DNA from: Hemerocallis citrina | Lineage: Eukaryota; Streptophyta; Magnoliopsida; Asparagales; Asphodelaceae | Length of the DNA stretch: 64,000 nt | Direction of reading: 5' to 3' | Assembly (NCBI GenBank): GCA_017893485.1 | Contig: CM030361.1 | Coordinates: forward strand, 308,031,224-308,095,223 | In this document: piece after piece, positions 24,301-32,867 of the stretch | Numbering within the stretch: the stretch's first letter is position 1 | Layout of the letters: each line of letters opens with the position of its first letter | Program-made: the position numbers and the translations under genes | The notes under the pieces: model-generated | The model's database searches: none | What the model was told of the DNA's origin: nothing | Seen by the model: the letters and a program-made list of their open reading frames with translations, nothing else

Positions 24301-25311
24301 GAAATCAACCAACAAGACAGTTAGGAATTGACTATTTTTTAGTTTCGCATTTATTTCCCTCCGAATTTATACACTAGACGAGTTGGGGCAATCTAGAAAT
24401 ATAATAGGATTTGCAATATGGAGATGCAATAAGTACTGGCATGTTATGACTTTCCATACAGGAATATCCAGAATATAAGTGCGTTTGGTACATCGAACAA
24501 TTGTTGGGCGCTTGGGACTCAAAGAAAGCAGCATATCTACTTTTTCCCTCCTGACTTAGCCTGCTTAAAAAATCAACATGCTGGACGCCCGGTCTAACTT
24601 ATGAATTTATTTAAATGTAAAATATTTTCATTAATGATTGTTATAGATACAGGAATATCCAGAATATAAGTGTGTTTGGTACATCGAACAATTGTTGGGC
24701 GCTTGGGACTTGTAGAAAGCAGCATATCTACTTTTTCCCTCCTGACTTAGCCTGCTTAAAAAATCAACATGCTGGACGCCCGGTCTAACTTATGAATTTA
24801 TTTAAATGTAAAATATTTTCATTAATGATTGTTATAGATATGAAATTTCTGGGAATATTTAGTTTGAGTTCTAGCAAAATTTGAAATTGCACAAAGGCCC
24901 TGAGCATACTTAACTGTATCTGAGCATTACCACAAGTGTTCTTAAAAATATGGGTATTCTAGAGGGAACGCATCCAAGAGTACCCAGAGTACCTGCACCC
25001 GGTACAGGTCAGTAGCGGAGCCAGACGAATCAAAATGAGGGTCCCAAATTTTTTTTCCCCCGGCATCGACATAATTGAGCCTTTAATAAGAGGTGGATTA
25101 GACTTGGGGGTCCCAAATTTTTTTTAACTGGGGGGGTCAAATAAAAATTTTGGTCTATATTAGGGGGTTTTACAAAATTTTTGGGGTCCCAAATGTCCCC
25201 CCTCCTCTCTTCCTCCCTCCGCCACTGGTACAGGTGCTCTGACATACACAGTGAACCCACGCGTCCTAATCTACAGTTAAATGAACGAAACTTTCTACAG
25301 CTAACAAATAC

Positions 25312-25343
<32 letters not shown>

Positions 25344-28300
25344 TAATGAAACCGCATATTCCAAAATCAAAAAATATTCACATAAATAAGAAAGAGTAGT
25401 ACCGTGTAAATGATCTTCCAAAGACCCCATTGGCATAAACTCATATACGAGAAGGCGTTGATCTCCATCAGCACAATAACCAATGAGGCTAACTAGATTG
25501 GGGTGATGTAATAGGCTAAGCATAAGAACTTCCACTAGAAATTCTCTATTTCCTTGTAGACCATTTCTATCGAGTTGCTTCACTGCTACAACCTTCCATA
25601 GCCAAGAGATTTCAATTGTCATTTGCCTATGATTCTTAAATTTTGAAGAAAGCACAGGTTTAAGTCTTCTACACACATGTCATCTTTATAAAATACCTGG
25701 CCTGTGCTCTCAAGATGCCCTTTATAGACTCGGCCAAATCCCCCTTCACCTAAGTAGGATTCGGGCCTAAAACTCTTTGTTGCCACTGCTAGCTCCCTAA
25801 ATGTGAAGGTTTGGGCAGATATATGAACACCTGAGTTATTATTTGGAATAATAGCTTCCCTTCTGCCACTGCTATTTCCTCTAGACCTAGCCTTATCGCG
25901 TCCTGAAACCAAAATTATGAATTATCTATTAAGAGAAAAATAACAATTCTTCAAACAATACATGTCAATTATTATGATTATTTGATATAGATTGTTGGCC
26001 AACAACCCAATTATGATAGGTAGCTTTTGGATGATGGTGAAGTTTCAGTAGATAACATCTCAAAACCTTCTCAATCATACTCATAACTAGTAAAATAAAA
26101 GAACAGGAGATAAGGACAGAAATAAGGCAAGCTACCTATCATAATTATCAAAATGTACCGTCTGAAACCCTAGAAAAGAAAAAGGGAAAAAAATGAACTT
26201 GTATGTGATGATACCAAACACCGCTATATTTTAGAAAGGTAGCAAGTCCAAATGAAACCAGTGGAGTGAGAACACTAGGGAACATCTCAAAAACCAACTA
26301 GACTAAACTCACAATTGTACAACACGATGCAAACATAAAGAATAAATGCAGAATTAAAAAATTCTCAGTACTTAGGTTCAAAGTCAAACTAAGCAGTCAG
26401 CTAGATCGACATAGCATTTTATAACTCTTATGGTAAACTTCAAAATAGTATTGTGGCTTAATTGCCACTACCTATAATAGAAGAAGATTAACAGAATAGA
26501 GTGAAACATCAAATAGTATTTGGCATACACAAACTGATTTAAATTCACAAAGTAAAGAGCCTAAGGTCAGACTTTTATCCAATACATTCTCACAAATTTT
26601 GAAGTCCATAACCCATAACAAGATTATATAAACTTGACCAAATGGGAAGCCTCGTCACTGTAATTTCCTATCAAACCAACTACTTTTGAAGCATCTAAAA
26701 CCAAAAATAATAAATTGTGATGGCATGTTTGTAATAAACATCGGCATTACAAAACTACAAGATTGGATGATAGAATTATAATAACAATACTGACTTAAAG
26801 CATAATTGGTACAGTTCAAGATATAATTGTAGGACTCCTTATCAATGGTAGAAAATTAGAACACCATCAACACGATAGACAGAGGGGACAAAACGTGATA
26901 CCAAGACCCCCCAATTAACTGTGTTTGTAGAAACTAAGACTAATAAATAAGCAGCATGTTAATGGTTTTGAAGCATCATTCGTCAATCAAGTTGAGATAT
27001 TGCATCTAAAAAGCAACTAAACAATAATTCCATACCTCAATTCAGTCTTATTCTTAAAAAGACATGTCTTATTCTTAAAAAGACATGTTTGTCACACATA
27101 GTTCAGATCAGTTAAGGTAAACATAACAGAACACAATTCAATTGAAATCAAGTAAACTAATCATAGTTTATGATCCAAAATGAGATTTGGTAATCAGTTT
27201 GAACATCAATGTATGCACACACAACTTTTTCTGGTTTTTAAGTTGAAAGTGCAGGAAGTGGGAGGGAACTCAAATGTATAACACATTAGAGTTTCCCCCA
27301 CTTCCTACTTCAGAACCCATGTGCCAAACATGGCTTAAGAGAAAGTTGAAGTTTCAGATGCAGTAATTCAATCAGACTGAAATATATAAGAAGAAGAAAC
27401 CAGATCAAGTAACTGAACCTCAATCGAGTAGAAAAGCAACATTAGCATAATTCACAACTCATATAAACTATTATTCCACAATAAAAAAGTGAGCTACCTG
27501 TGTGCACAATAAACATCTCAATAATCATAAAAAAATGCACCAGAACATAACTCAACCAAGACTAAAAAAACTAATCGGCCAATCCATAATCCTAAACCAG
27601 ATACTATAATCAACTCAACCAACAGAAGAAGCAACCTCAACGTGATAATCACACTTTGAAAACCTAACTTTTCCTTGTAGTTGTTAGAAGCAAAGTTTAT
27701 GAAATTTGGGAACATCAGCAAATGATACATAGCCCCACAATACCCACTGCTCGAATTGACCTCTTCCATCCCAAAATATATAACAAAAAATCCGAACAAT
27801 GATTGGATCATAACAAGAGCTATCTAAGAGTGTCTTTTGCCTATATTAAACCTAAGAGTGAAACAATGAAATTCAATAAAACCCAAGTTTCATGGAAACG
27901 TTTTTTCTGTCTGGCTCCATACTCTATGAATCTGTTTCAAAAACTGCAGGCCCCATATATCCAAATAGGACAGTTTCACCAAACCAGTTTCAATTTTTGT
28001 AGTAAAACCCAATCAAAACTCTTTTTGTTATCTTTTCTAGGTTGCAAGTTGCAAAATAAACTTCATGTAGCTCCAAATTAAATATTTTTATTTAAACTTT
28101 ATAGAGTACCAAATAAAATTTGCAACTCCAAAACAAGGGTTTAAGACGTTCCATAAAACATTATAAACATCGGTTTCATGGTTGCAAGAAGTTCCTATAT
28201 GTCCCATGTAGCCAAAATGTGCAACAAATAAAACCTTGAAGCTTTAAAGGCATTATTTACTTGGAGACCGGGTGGAGATTTTCACTGACCACAAAAGTCT

Positions 28301-30819
28301 CAAGTACGTATTCACCCAGAAGGAGCTGAATATGAAGTAGAGGCGATGGTTGAAATTGATGGCAGACTATGATATTAATTTGCAGTATCATCATGGCAAA
28401 ATTAATTTGATGTCTGATGCTTTGAGCATAAGATTGATTGCTATGGTCCTAACTGAGCAGAAGGAGCTTTTCGAAGTGATGAGAAGGTTAGATCTGGAAG
28501 TGATTTTGTCTGGTGCCGAGCATAGTTGTATGATGCTTTAGCTACAGTCATCATTGGTGGAATAGATTAAAGAGGCACGGTCAGATAATAAGCAGTTACA
28601 GAAGTTTCGAGCTGAAGTCGAAACAGGTTCAAGAACTGATTTGGTTATTCATGAGGATGGATCTCTCCGCTTTGGGACCCGCCTATGAGTTCCGAAGGGG
28701 GAAGTTAGGCAGAAGCTCATCGCTCACCATATTCTATTCATCCCGGCAGTACGGAAATGTATCGGGATCTGAGGTTGCATTTCTGGTGGCATGATATGAA
28801 GAGAGTTGTGGCGAGATTTGTTTTGCAGTGTTTGATCTGCCAGCAGGTGAAAGCAGAACATCAGCAAACTGCTGGACTTCTTCAACCTCTTCCTATTCCG
28901 GAGTGGAAATGAGAGCATCACGATGGACTTTGTGATTGCTTTGTCGAGAAGTCTCAAGGGTCACAATGCCATCTGGGTAATTGTGGATCGGTTGACGAAG
29001 AGTGCTCATTTTATTCCCTTTCGAGTGGGTCAGTCTATAGAGAGCCTTGCAGAGAAGTATATACAGGAGATTGTCAGAATGCATGGGGTTCCTGTCAGTA
29101 TTGTATCAGACAGAAACAATAGGTTCATATCTCAGTTCTGAGAAAGTCTTCAAGGAAGTCTTGGGAGCAAGCTGAACTACAGTACTGCATTTCATCCACA
29201 GACGGATGGGCATTCGGAGAGGACTATTCAGACGTTGGAAGATATGTTGAGGTCCCGTGTTCTTCAGTTTGGAGGATCTTGGGAAGATCATCTACACTTG
29301 GTGGAGTTTTCGTACAACAATAATTATTAAGCAAGTCAGTACCCATGGCCATAAAGTCCATAACTCTAATTGAGATTACTGCTCTTAAAATTACTCATTA
29401 CCAACAATCCAAATTACAAATAACTAACCAACTAATCAAAGACCTAGGATTGAGGTGGTGGATCGTCTCTCACAGGAATGCATTATTCAACTGCAAAATC
29501 TTAATAATTTCATCCGTACTGAAAGACGTTGCACTAGTGAAATTGACGATGTGAGGAATTGGACTTTAGATTCTTCACAAATCTTCAATGTCTCATCTTT
29601 GTACAGATGGCTAAACGATGGAAGACTAAGAAGTATGAAGGCTAATCTTATTTGGAACTCTAACATACCGCTGAAAGTTAAAGTTCCTTTGGTTGGTGGA
29701 GAAAGATGCGATACTAACCAAGATCAACCTGCAGAAACGTGGAATGCTAATTGACGTTAAATGCCCTAGATGCAACAACGAAGACGAAGACACAAATCAT
29801 CTTTTACTTTCCTATCCTAAAGCACAATCTGTGTGGGAGGTAGTTTGTTTAGGGTTTGGGAGTCTTGACTATCCTAGATCGTGCACCGATGTTTGGGGTC
29901 ATTGGAGAGATCACACCGTCCAAACAGATGATAGACTAGCTTGGGATATTGCAGCTGGGGCTACAATATGGGGATTATGGCTAGACCGTAACGACTTATG
30001 CTTCTGTAATTTCAATGTTAGATTTTCTGTCATGATGCATAAGATTTTCTTCTCCATTCATGTTTGGGCAGGTCAAGTAGGGGCAAAGAAGAGACTTCGT
30101 ATAGTGGAGGAGGAGTAGCGGTCAGTTGGCGATATGCGCTCTTTCAATATTGTATCTTCTTTTATGCACTAGTGACTATAGCTTGTAATGTCGATCTTTT
30201 GATGTTTGAATTATGATTAGTTAGTTTGTAATATGTTCTACTTTGTTTCGTTAATTTTTTATTAATGAAGCGATGACTACGTCATCTTTATTATTAAAAA
30301 AAATAGTTAACCAACTAGTCCAAACATTGTAACAAAACTAACCCAGTCGAATTAAATCAAAAAAACTAATCAAGTGGGTACCCAAAAAAAAAAAATTACA
30401 ACAAAATAAGTTTCGAAATGACTAACCAGAAGGCAATATACTTTTTGAAACTTGGGTTTCATGATTGCAAGAAGATTCAAAATTGGGGTTATGTAGCCAA
30501 AATGCATCACACATAAAAATTGGCTATACCCATTACTCCATTAAGATTAATACTCTCATAACTACTCATTACCCACAATCCAAACTATAATCAACTAACC
30601 AACTAATCAAATTAAACAAACTAATAAAATGGGCATCCAAAAAAAAAAAAAAAAAAGTGTGATAATGGGTTTTGAAAATTACTAACCAGAAGGCAATCTA
30701 TCAATCTTAGGTGGGACTATGGCCAGAGCTTGCTCTTCCCTCCCATCGTCCTTCCCATTGCTTATAGGGTTCAGCTGCTCTCCTCCTTCATTAAAATCGA
30801 AGCAAGGAAAGCAGCCCAT
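11066..30819 (-). CDS. PBS1: PBS1 ortholog, receptor-like cytoplasmic kinase VII (five exons, whole gene)
   Basis: Ser/Thr kinase anchored to the plasma membrane; in Arabidopsis PBS1 acts in pattern-triggered signalling and its cleavage by the bacterial protease AvrPphB activates the NLR RPS5. Exons 30819-30687, 25902-25697, 25592-25403, 24243-23852 and 11536-11066 all have GT-AG borders and join in phase to 463 codons (Arabidopsis PBS1: 456). Visible: MGCFPCFD start (Gly2 myristoylation, Cys3/Cys6 palmitoylation), GEGGFGRVY loop at 96-104, VAVK with catalytic Lys118, YRDFKSSN with Asp216, DFG at 234-236, GDKSHVSTR activation loop at 244-252, APE at 261-263, and a C-terminal RERAVAEAK tail. 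LPSG near residue 45 and the RDFKSS and [10 protein letters not shown] stretches fit PBS1 better than PBL27. The RPS5-recognition motif SEMPH is STRER here. Introns 1 and 4 are 4.8 and 12.3 kb, filled with transposons. Confidence 0.93.
12081..12290. repeat. Imperfect tandem duplication, about 103 bp, in PBS1 intron 4
   Basis: AAGCATGAC followed by GATTAGCCTTCTCAGTTTAA and GATTATGATGGTAGCATTAC occurs twice, with periods of 101-104 bp. The copies differ by substitutions and small indels. The rest of 11537-12620 shows no recognisable element apart from a short TA run at 11921-11935. Confidence 0.75.
13218..14391 (-). repeat. 3' LTR of the chromovirus
   Basis: 1174 bp, about 98% like the copy at 16517-17692 by eye. 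Contains a GC-rich leader segment (13620-14000) that gives short false reading frames in both LTRs. Confidence 0.9.
14475..14935 (-). pseudogene. Integrase C-terminal end with chromodomain, frame-shifted from gag
   Basis: Starts at the T5 run where the Gag-integrase frame ends. [14 protein letters not shown] and [19 protein letters not shown] are the GPY/F-type module of gypsy integrases; [27 protein letters not shown] is a chromodomain, which in chromoviruses directs integration toward particular chromatin. The frame then ends early ([11 protein letters not shown]). The separation from the upstream frame looks like a one-base length difference in a homopolymer, so it may be one mutation or a slippage site. 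Confidence 0.75.
14908..16320 (-). CDS. Chromovirus Gag fused to an integrase tail (470 aa)
   Basis: Gag forms the virus-like particle of the retrotransposon. The frame starts [12 protein letters not shown], has a coiled segment ([21 protein letters not shown]), the capsid-like region with [10 protein letters not shown] and the [10 protein letters not shown] box around residues 110-150, and a CCHC knuckle near residue 335 read as [15 protein letters not shown], where the last Cys is Tyr and zinc binding should be weak. From about residue 418 on ([23 protein letters not shown]) the sequence is no longer Gag but resembles the integrase C-terminal region, so most of pol was deleted and the two parts fused in frame. 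It stops at a T5 run; the chromodomain follows one frame over. Confidence 0.82.
   Translation of the reverse strand: MRLRSTITDPEEPFLSLPNHPIRNPRLSRPEMDNPDISATLAAIQAILANINQRLEKVELNQIIVPELHAHRQIPQGNVHDDRRQERDPDEQYQKNVKADVPQFEGHMEPQAYLDWIRAMDHYFVWFDMSEDLKVKFATMKLTGKAQQHWTNLEHARRDRGLAPIATWEVMKEKLTERYVPLSFHTRLLDSWNQLYQGSKSIHEYVDKFDDFLIRCNALGKESEEQTLSRFRAGLRADLRNELIYRNVDSIAAAYALVLDMDSLKASSHYKSSDSMDHSSRMNPPDPSRPEHFSPQYPNKSYPSKPNSNFNSHRDEHEGKNTERDYSKIDPLTKCYKCKGYGHVAGNYPSPSRINIVEGTAVIADEPDNEFTYEPNISDDFDEKEDDQSLNCIQPIQSPPLSIHETPILSQVTWQPIDFTHVLEHHKVTESAPTFAYNIHDLHRKISKELNKNNFNYKLIADTRRKFITF
16502..16513 (-). other. Primer binding site, initiator tRNA-Met
   Basis: Minus strand TGGTATCAGAGC, 12 nt complementary to the 3' end of plant tRNA-iMet, 3 nt downstream of the 5' LTR. 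Confidence 0.92.
16517..17692 (-). repeat. 5' LTR of the chromovirus
   Basis: 1176 bp; the primer site is 3 nt inside it, at 16502-16513. Ends with the CTTAG target duplication. Confidence 0.9.
18089..18262. repeat. Diverged tandem duplication, about 140 bp, in intron 4
   Basis: ATCTTTATGAGCTTAGGTGA near 18091 is echoed by ATCTTCATGACCTTAAGTGA near 18231, each followed by an AATCAGAT motif. Old and imperfect. Confidence 0.5.
19484..19603. repeat. Two tandem 60-bp units
   Basis: TTGATTTTCGCTGATTTCGA occurs at exactly 60-bp spacing, so the open frame through it repeats a 20-residue Asp/Val-rich unit. It lies inside the small LTR element; I see no reason to call it a gene. Confidence 0.8.
19949..20473 (-). 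mobile_element. Non-autonomous Helitron
   Basis: Minus strand starts TCTATATAATAAAT and ends with a short palindrome (GGCACGTGCC) followed by CTAG, inserted between A and T. A relative sits at 31286-31789 and the 3' end of another at 63519. It has no coding sequence and landed 3 bases from the primer site of the host LTR element. Confidence 0.75.
20477..20488 (-). other. Primer binding site, initiator tRNA-Met
   Basis: TGGTATCAGAGC on the minus strand, next to the right direct repeat of the small LTR element. Confidence 0.8.
20852..20930. repeat. TATG/TA microsatellite, left half
   Basis: GTATGTATG then uninterrupted TA repeats up to 20930. Together with the run at 21268-21318 it frames a foldback MITE. 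Confidence 0.95.
20931..21267. mobile_element. Foldback MITE inserted in a TA microsatellite
   Basis: The 337-bp segment is nearly palindromic: the left arm (about 20943-21060, with CATGAAAAATCC, TTGTTCTAC and CCTAACAA) matches the reverse complement of the right arm (about 21140-21255) at roughly three of four positions. TA repeats lie directly on both sides, as expected for insertion at TA. No coding capacity. As it is transcribed within PBS1 pre-mRNA, the arms could form a long imperfect hairpin. Confidence 0.8.
21268..21318. repeat. TA microsatellite, right half
   Basis: Uninterrupted TA repeats directly after the foldback MITE. Confidence 0.95.
21460..23432 (-). mobile_element. Copia-type solo LTR split by a hAT element, in PBS1 intron 4
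   Basis: Minus strand starts TGTTAGGGTTTTGG at 23432 and ends at 21460; flanks ACACA and ACATA look like a target duplication with one change. Without the hAT at 21579-22843 it is about 700 bp, the same size as the related LTRs at 50641 and 52865. Four GGTCGAC palindromes (23144, 23206, 23280, 23307) lie upstream of a TATA run at 23048-23056. It has no coding part. Confidence 0.75.
21579..22843. mobile_element. Non-autonomous hAT element
   Basis: Perfect 16-bp terminal inverted repeats CAGTGTAGTTGAAGGC at both ends, flanked by ATCTCACA (21571-21578) and ATTCTCACA (22844-22852), an 8-bp duplication with one extra T. The ends carry many GGCTCAAG/GCGCCT subterminal motifs, usual for hAT. The middle includes a GACCC tandem and a gene-like pyrimidine-rich stretch (21780-22000), then AT-rich repeats with TACTGTAAT units. 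No transposase. Confidence 0.85.
23852..24243 (-). CDS. PBS1: PBS1 exon 4 (catalytic core)
   Basis: Residues 177-307. Includes YRDFKSSN (catalytic Asp216), SDFGLAK, the GDKSHVSTR loop (24043-24017) and APEYAMTGQ. The AvrPphB cleavage motif GDK at 24035-24043 is exact. At 23876-23890 the residues STRER replace Arabidopsis SEMPH. Acceptor GGGTACAG|AT, donor ATGG|GTAAGG. Confidence 0.93.
24456..24837. repeat. 191-bp tandem duplication in PBS1 intron 3
   Basis: Two units starting ATACAGGAATATCC at 24456 and 24647, different at only a handful of sites, so recent. Lies away from both splice sites. Confidence 0.92.
25010..25227. mobile_element. hAT-type MITE in PBS1 intron 3
   Basis: Begins CAGTAGCGGAGCC and ends CCTCCGCCACTG, with a perfect 8-bp target duplication GTACAGGT (25002-25009, 25228-25235). 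218 bp, internal direct repeats of GGTCCCAAATTTTTTTT. A common plant hAT MITE type; no coding sequence. Confidence 0.92.
25403..25592 (-). CDS. PBS1: PBS1 exon 3 (N-lobe)
   Basis: Residues 114-176. Carries [10 protein letters not shown] with the ATP-anchoring lysine, [14 protein letters not shown] (C-helix with Glu) and [15 protein letters not shown] (hinge region). Acceptor GCTATGGAAG|GTT is pyrimidine-poor but leaves the frame intact; donor CACG|GTACTA. Intron 2, between exons 2 and 3, is only 104 nt. Confidence 0.9.
25697..25902 (-). CDS. PBS1: PBS1 exon 2 (linker and glycine-rich loop)
   Basis: Residues 45-113. Acceptor TTTGGTTTCAG|GA at 25902, donor CCAG|GTATTT at 25697. Contains TFTFREL, the start of the kinase fold in RLCK-VII proteins, and [11 protein letters not shown], the ATP-binding loop. 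The phase-1 join to exon 1 produces Gly45. Confidence 0.92.
25903..28249. other. PBS1 intron 1, part without recognised elements
   Basis: AT-rich intron sequence. I see only a 20-bp tandem repeat near 27050-27088 (TCTTATTCTTAAAAAGACAT twice). No coding or transposon signature. Confidence 0.6.
28250..29345 (+). pseudogene. Gypsy (Tekay/Del-like) RNase H-integrase fragment in PBS1 intron 1
   Basis: Broken frames carry the RNase H end ([28 protein letters not shown]) and then integrase: the zinc region ([11 protein letters not shown], HxxC part damaged), [18 protein letters not shown] with the first catalytic Asp, [42 protein letters not shown] with the catalytic Glu, and VEFSYNNNY. Several stops and no LTRs; both ends are truncated. 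It lies antisense to PBS1. The [10 protein letters not shown] and [10 protein letters not shown] wording is typical of the Tekay/Del clade. Confidence 0.85.
29350..30702. repeat. Duplicated exon 1/intron 1 junction segment of PBS1
   Basis: Two related blocks: 30540-30702 (including the true donor) and 29350-29439 plus 30306-30448 (split by the LINE). They share ACTCATTACC, TAACTAACCAACTAATCAAA, an A-tract and the identical 17-mer ACTAACCAGAAGGCAAT (30681-30697 and 30421-30437). The second 17-mer is a copy of the exon 1 end with its GT donor. Confidence 0.75.
29440..30305 (+). mobile_element. 5'-truncated L1 LINE in PBS1 intron 1
   Basis: Frames at 29455-29754 and 29693-30118 overlap and carry the cysteine-rich region after the polymerase ([21 protein letters not shown], then [18 protein letters not shown]). 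The 3' UTR ends TTAATGAAGCGATGAC and a poly(A) at 30298-30303. TAACCAACTAATC before and TTAACCAACTAGTC after look like a worn target duplication. A frameshift splits the coding part, and the 5' two thirds are absent. Confidence 0.75.
30687..30819 (-). CDS. PBS1: PBS1 exon 1 (acylation motif)
   Basis: Codes for residues 1-44 plus the first base of codon 45. It starts [10 protein letters not shown]; Gly2 and Cys3/Cys6 are the acyl acceptor positions known from PBS1. The donor is CTG|GTTAGT at 30687/30686. Translation past the donor meets TAG at once (GGT TAG), so failure to splice truncates the protein at about 45 residues. The same 17-nt junction sequence is repeated 260 bp downstream in the intron. 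Confidence 0.9.
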
Positions 30820-30980
30820 ACTACCAACACCTCTCAAAACGGATCCAAACCCCAGCGAATAGGATCCGAATCGACCTCAATTTCATCCAAGATTGAATCT
30901 TTTCGGGTATCTCAGGGGTTTGAAAGATCCAAATGGAAGAAAGGAGGGGTTTTTTTTTTTTTTTTTTTGGCTTTTAATTG

Positions 30981-30988
30981 AATTTATA
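30981..30988 (-). promoter_or_regulatory. Possible PBS1 TATA box
   Basis: Minus-strand TATAAATT about 165 bp upstream of the start codon, followed by an A-rich tract (30949-30968 on the plus strand is poly-T). Position is plausible, but nothing else supports it. Confidence 0.25.
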
Positions 30989-31285
30989 TTTGTGAATGAA
31001 GGAAGGAATGGATTAATGAATGGAAAACGGTAACGTTTTTTTTTGGGTGTGATGATGTGAAAGCGAGAGCCGACCAATATTCAGGATTTAGACACATGTA
31101 CTTTCAGCCAAAAAAGTAGTGTTTTTTTATTCTTGTGTTTGCCAAATTGGTTATGATAAGCTTTATTTTATCTTTTTTATTCTTTATGTGATTGTAAACT
31201 TATTCTTGTAACATTACCAAGTTAAGATATGTACAAGTAATTCTTAAGTAGAGACACATATTTAAATATGTGGATTATATATTTA

Positions 31286-31789
31286 CTAGGTTTGTCCGTT
31301 GACACGTGCCTAGAACACGTTTTCGAAATGGTGCACCTTATTTGATCATATAAAATAGTTTTGGAGGTTCAGCAAATTAATTGAAGTACCAAACATATTA
31401 TATGAGAAACTGTTGGGGGTCCAGCTAAAAACATATTATATTATTTTATTTTATTTTATTTTTTGATTTTTTTGAATTATTTTAAAGTTTTTAAATTTTA
31501 AATTTTTTTGGTTTTTAATATTTTTAAAATTTTTTAAAATTTTATTTTCTTAATTTTTTGAATAGAAGAGGGAGGGAGGGAGGGAGAGAGAGAGAGAGAG
31601 AGAAATAATTAAATAAATATAGGAGTTGTTTTGGGTGGGGATTTGAATTTGAGTTTTGGGGGAAAACTTTGGGGAGGGGGGGAGGGGGGGGGGGAGAATA
31701 TGTTTTGTGAAGTTAGATCTGGACCTTTGATTTTGGGGGAGATTGAAGGAGAGCCACTTGATAGCTTTCTTTGTGTTTTATTATATAGA
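31286..31789 (-). mobile_element. Helitron in repeat unit 1, PBS1 upstream region
   Basis: Minus strand starts TCTATATAATAAAACAC and ends in a palindrome plus CTAG; the empty site is visible in unit 3 (ATTTATATTTATGC at 34716), showing exact insertion between A and T with no target duplication. Related to 19949-20473. Contains an AG-rich and a G-rich run (31570-31695). Confidence 0.85.
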
Positions 31790-32097
31790 TATTTATGCAT
31801 ATATCTTAACCTGAAAAAAGATATTTGAGTACAAACCATAGATAGACGGTGATAAACAAATTTGATGAGACTGAAGCTTAGACACCTAAATTTAACATGT
31901 ATCTTAAATTTACCTATATTTATATATTTAGGAATCGATCTAAACTCTCAAAATTGATTTTGATGTATCAAAGTTAAGATAACTACATGTATAAAAGTTA
32001 CATCTACGTACATATCTAACTTGTGAATCGAAACAAGGCATAAGCTATAATTTTTAGATTTATTTTGCACATGTAGTGTATGTGAAATTAATAATGA

Positions 32098-32867
32098 CCA
32101 GTAATTTACACGTGTGGTGCACGTCTTAATAAGTATATATTTTTTTTAATAAAAATTTCGACGTAGTCTGACCTCGAACCTGAGACCTCTTTTATATTAG
32201 CTATGCACGAACAATACACATCTTAATAAATATTTTTTTTGAAAAAAAAAATAAAAACTCTAACGTAATGAGGACTCGAACTTGAAAACTCGTTCATATT
32301 ATTTATGTACGTGCGTCTGATGCGACTTTGGTCTTGTTCTTGGCCATGAACATATAAGGAGAAAGAGAAACTGAGTTGAGAGAATTTGCTAATGGAGGAT
32401 TAGAGAGAGATTTGTTCAAGAAGAGAGAAAGAAATGAACAAGAAATCACACACAGATCAGTATCGATCTGGTTGGGTTTTTATAAGCTGTGATTACGTGC
32501 AAAGCACATAATCTGACATACCGTTGAGTTAGTTACAAAAAGGGACCCACCCAGATCTAATGGACACGACTTATTCTATACAGATCTAATGGCTCACCAT
32601 CGCCTATACCCCTTCAATTACACTTTTGCATTTAAACCCTTCCACTTACAATTATTACACTTTCGATTGATACACTCAAATATCAGATACTCCTCCCAAC
32701 TCATACACTCCAGCTCTTCACTTATTACTCTTTCTTCTGCGCATCTCTAGCTCTTCATTCCCTGTCAATGTTGTCATTGCTTGTTGGACTGCATCATCAT
32801 CACACGTGTTGATAGATTTACAAATAACACTAAGAACTTCTCCCATTATAATATTAGAGATTAAAAA
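32098..32867 (-). mobile_element. Helitron in unit 1, carrying a solo LTR
   Basis: Minus strand starts TCTTTAATC-type sequence next to AATATTATAATGGGAGAAG and ends ACGTGCACCACACGTGTAAATTACTGG (CTAG changed to CTGG). Unit 3 keeps the empty site. A 479-bp solo LTR sits in it. Confidence 0.8.
32318..32796. mobile_element. Solo LTR inside the unit 1 Helitron
   Basis: Starts TGATGCGACTTTGG and ends GACTGCATCA, with TGATGC/GCATCA inverted ends. Left flank GCGTC; right flank TCATC is a mutated copy. 29 bp longer than the unit 4 copy because AGATCTAATGG is duplicated. Has a TTTATAAG box near 32478. Confidence 0.85.

Noticed and set aside
23810..25912. Kinase pieces as separate pseudogenes
   Set aside because: All five pieces have GT-AG borders, matching phases and complete motifs, so they are exons of one gene.
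29338..29554. Small frame continuing the gypsy integrase fragment
   Set aside because: Integrase similarity ends at about 29340; the sequence after it is the duplicated PBS1 intron segment and then LINE.
11066..30819. Naming the kinase PBL27 or CDL1
   Set aside because: The C-terminal tail is similar, but the MGCF..CFD start, LPSG, the [12 protein letters not shown] stretch and [10 protein letters not shown] fit PBS1 better.
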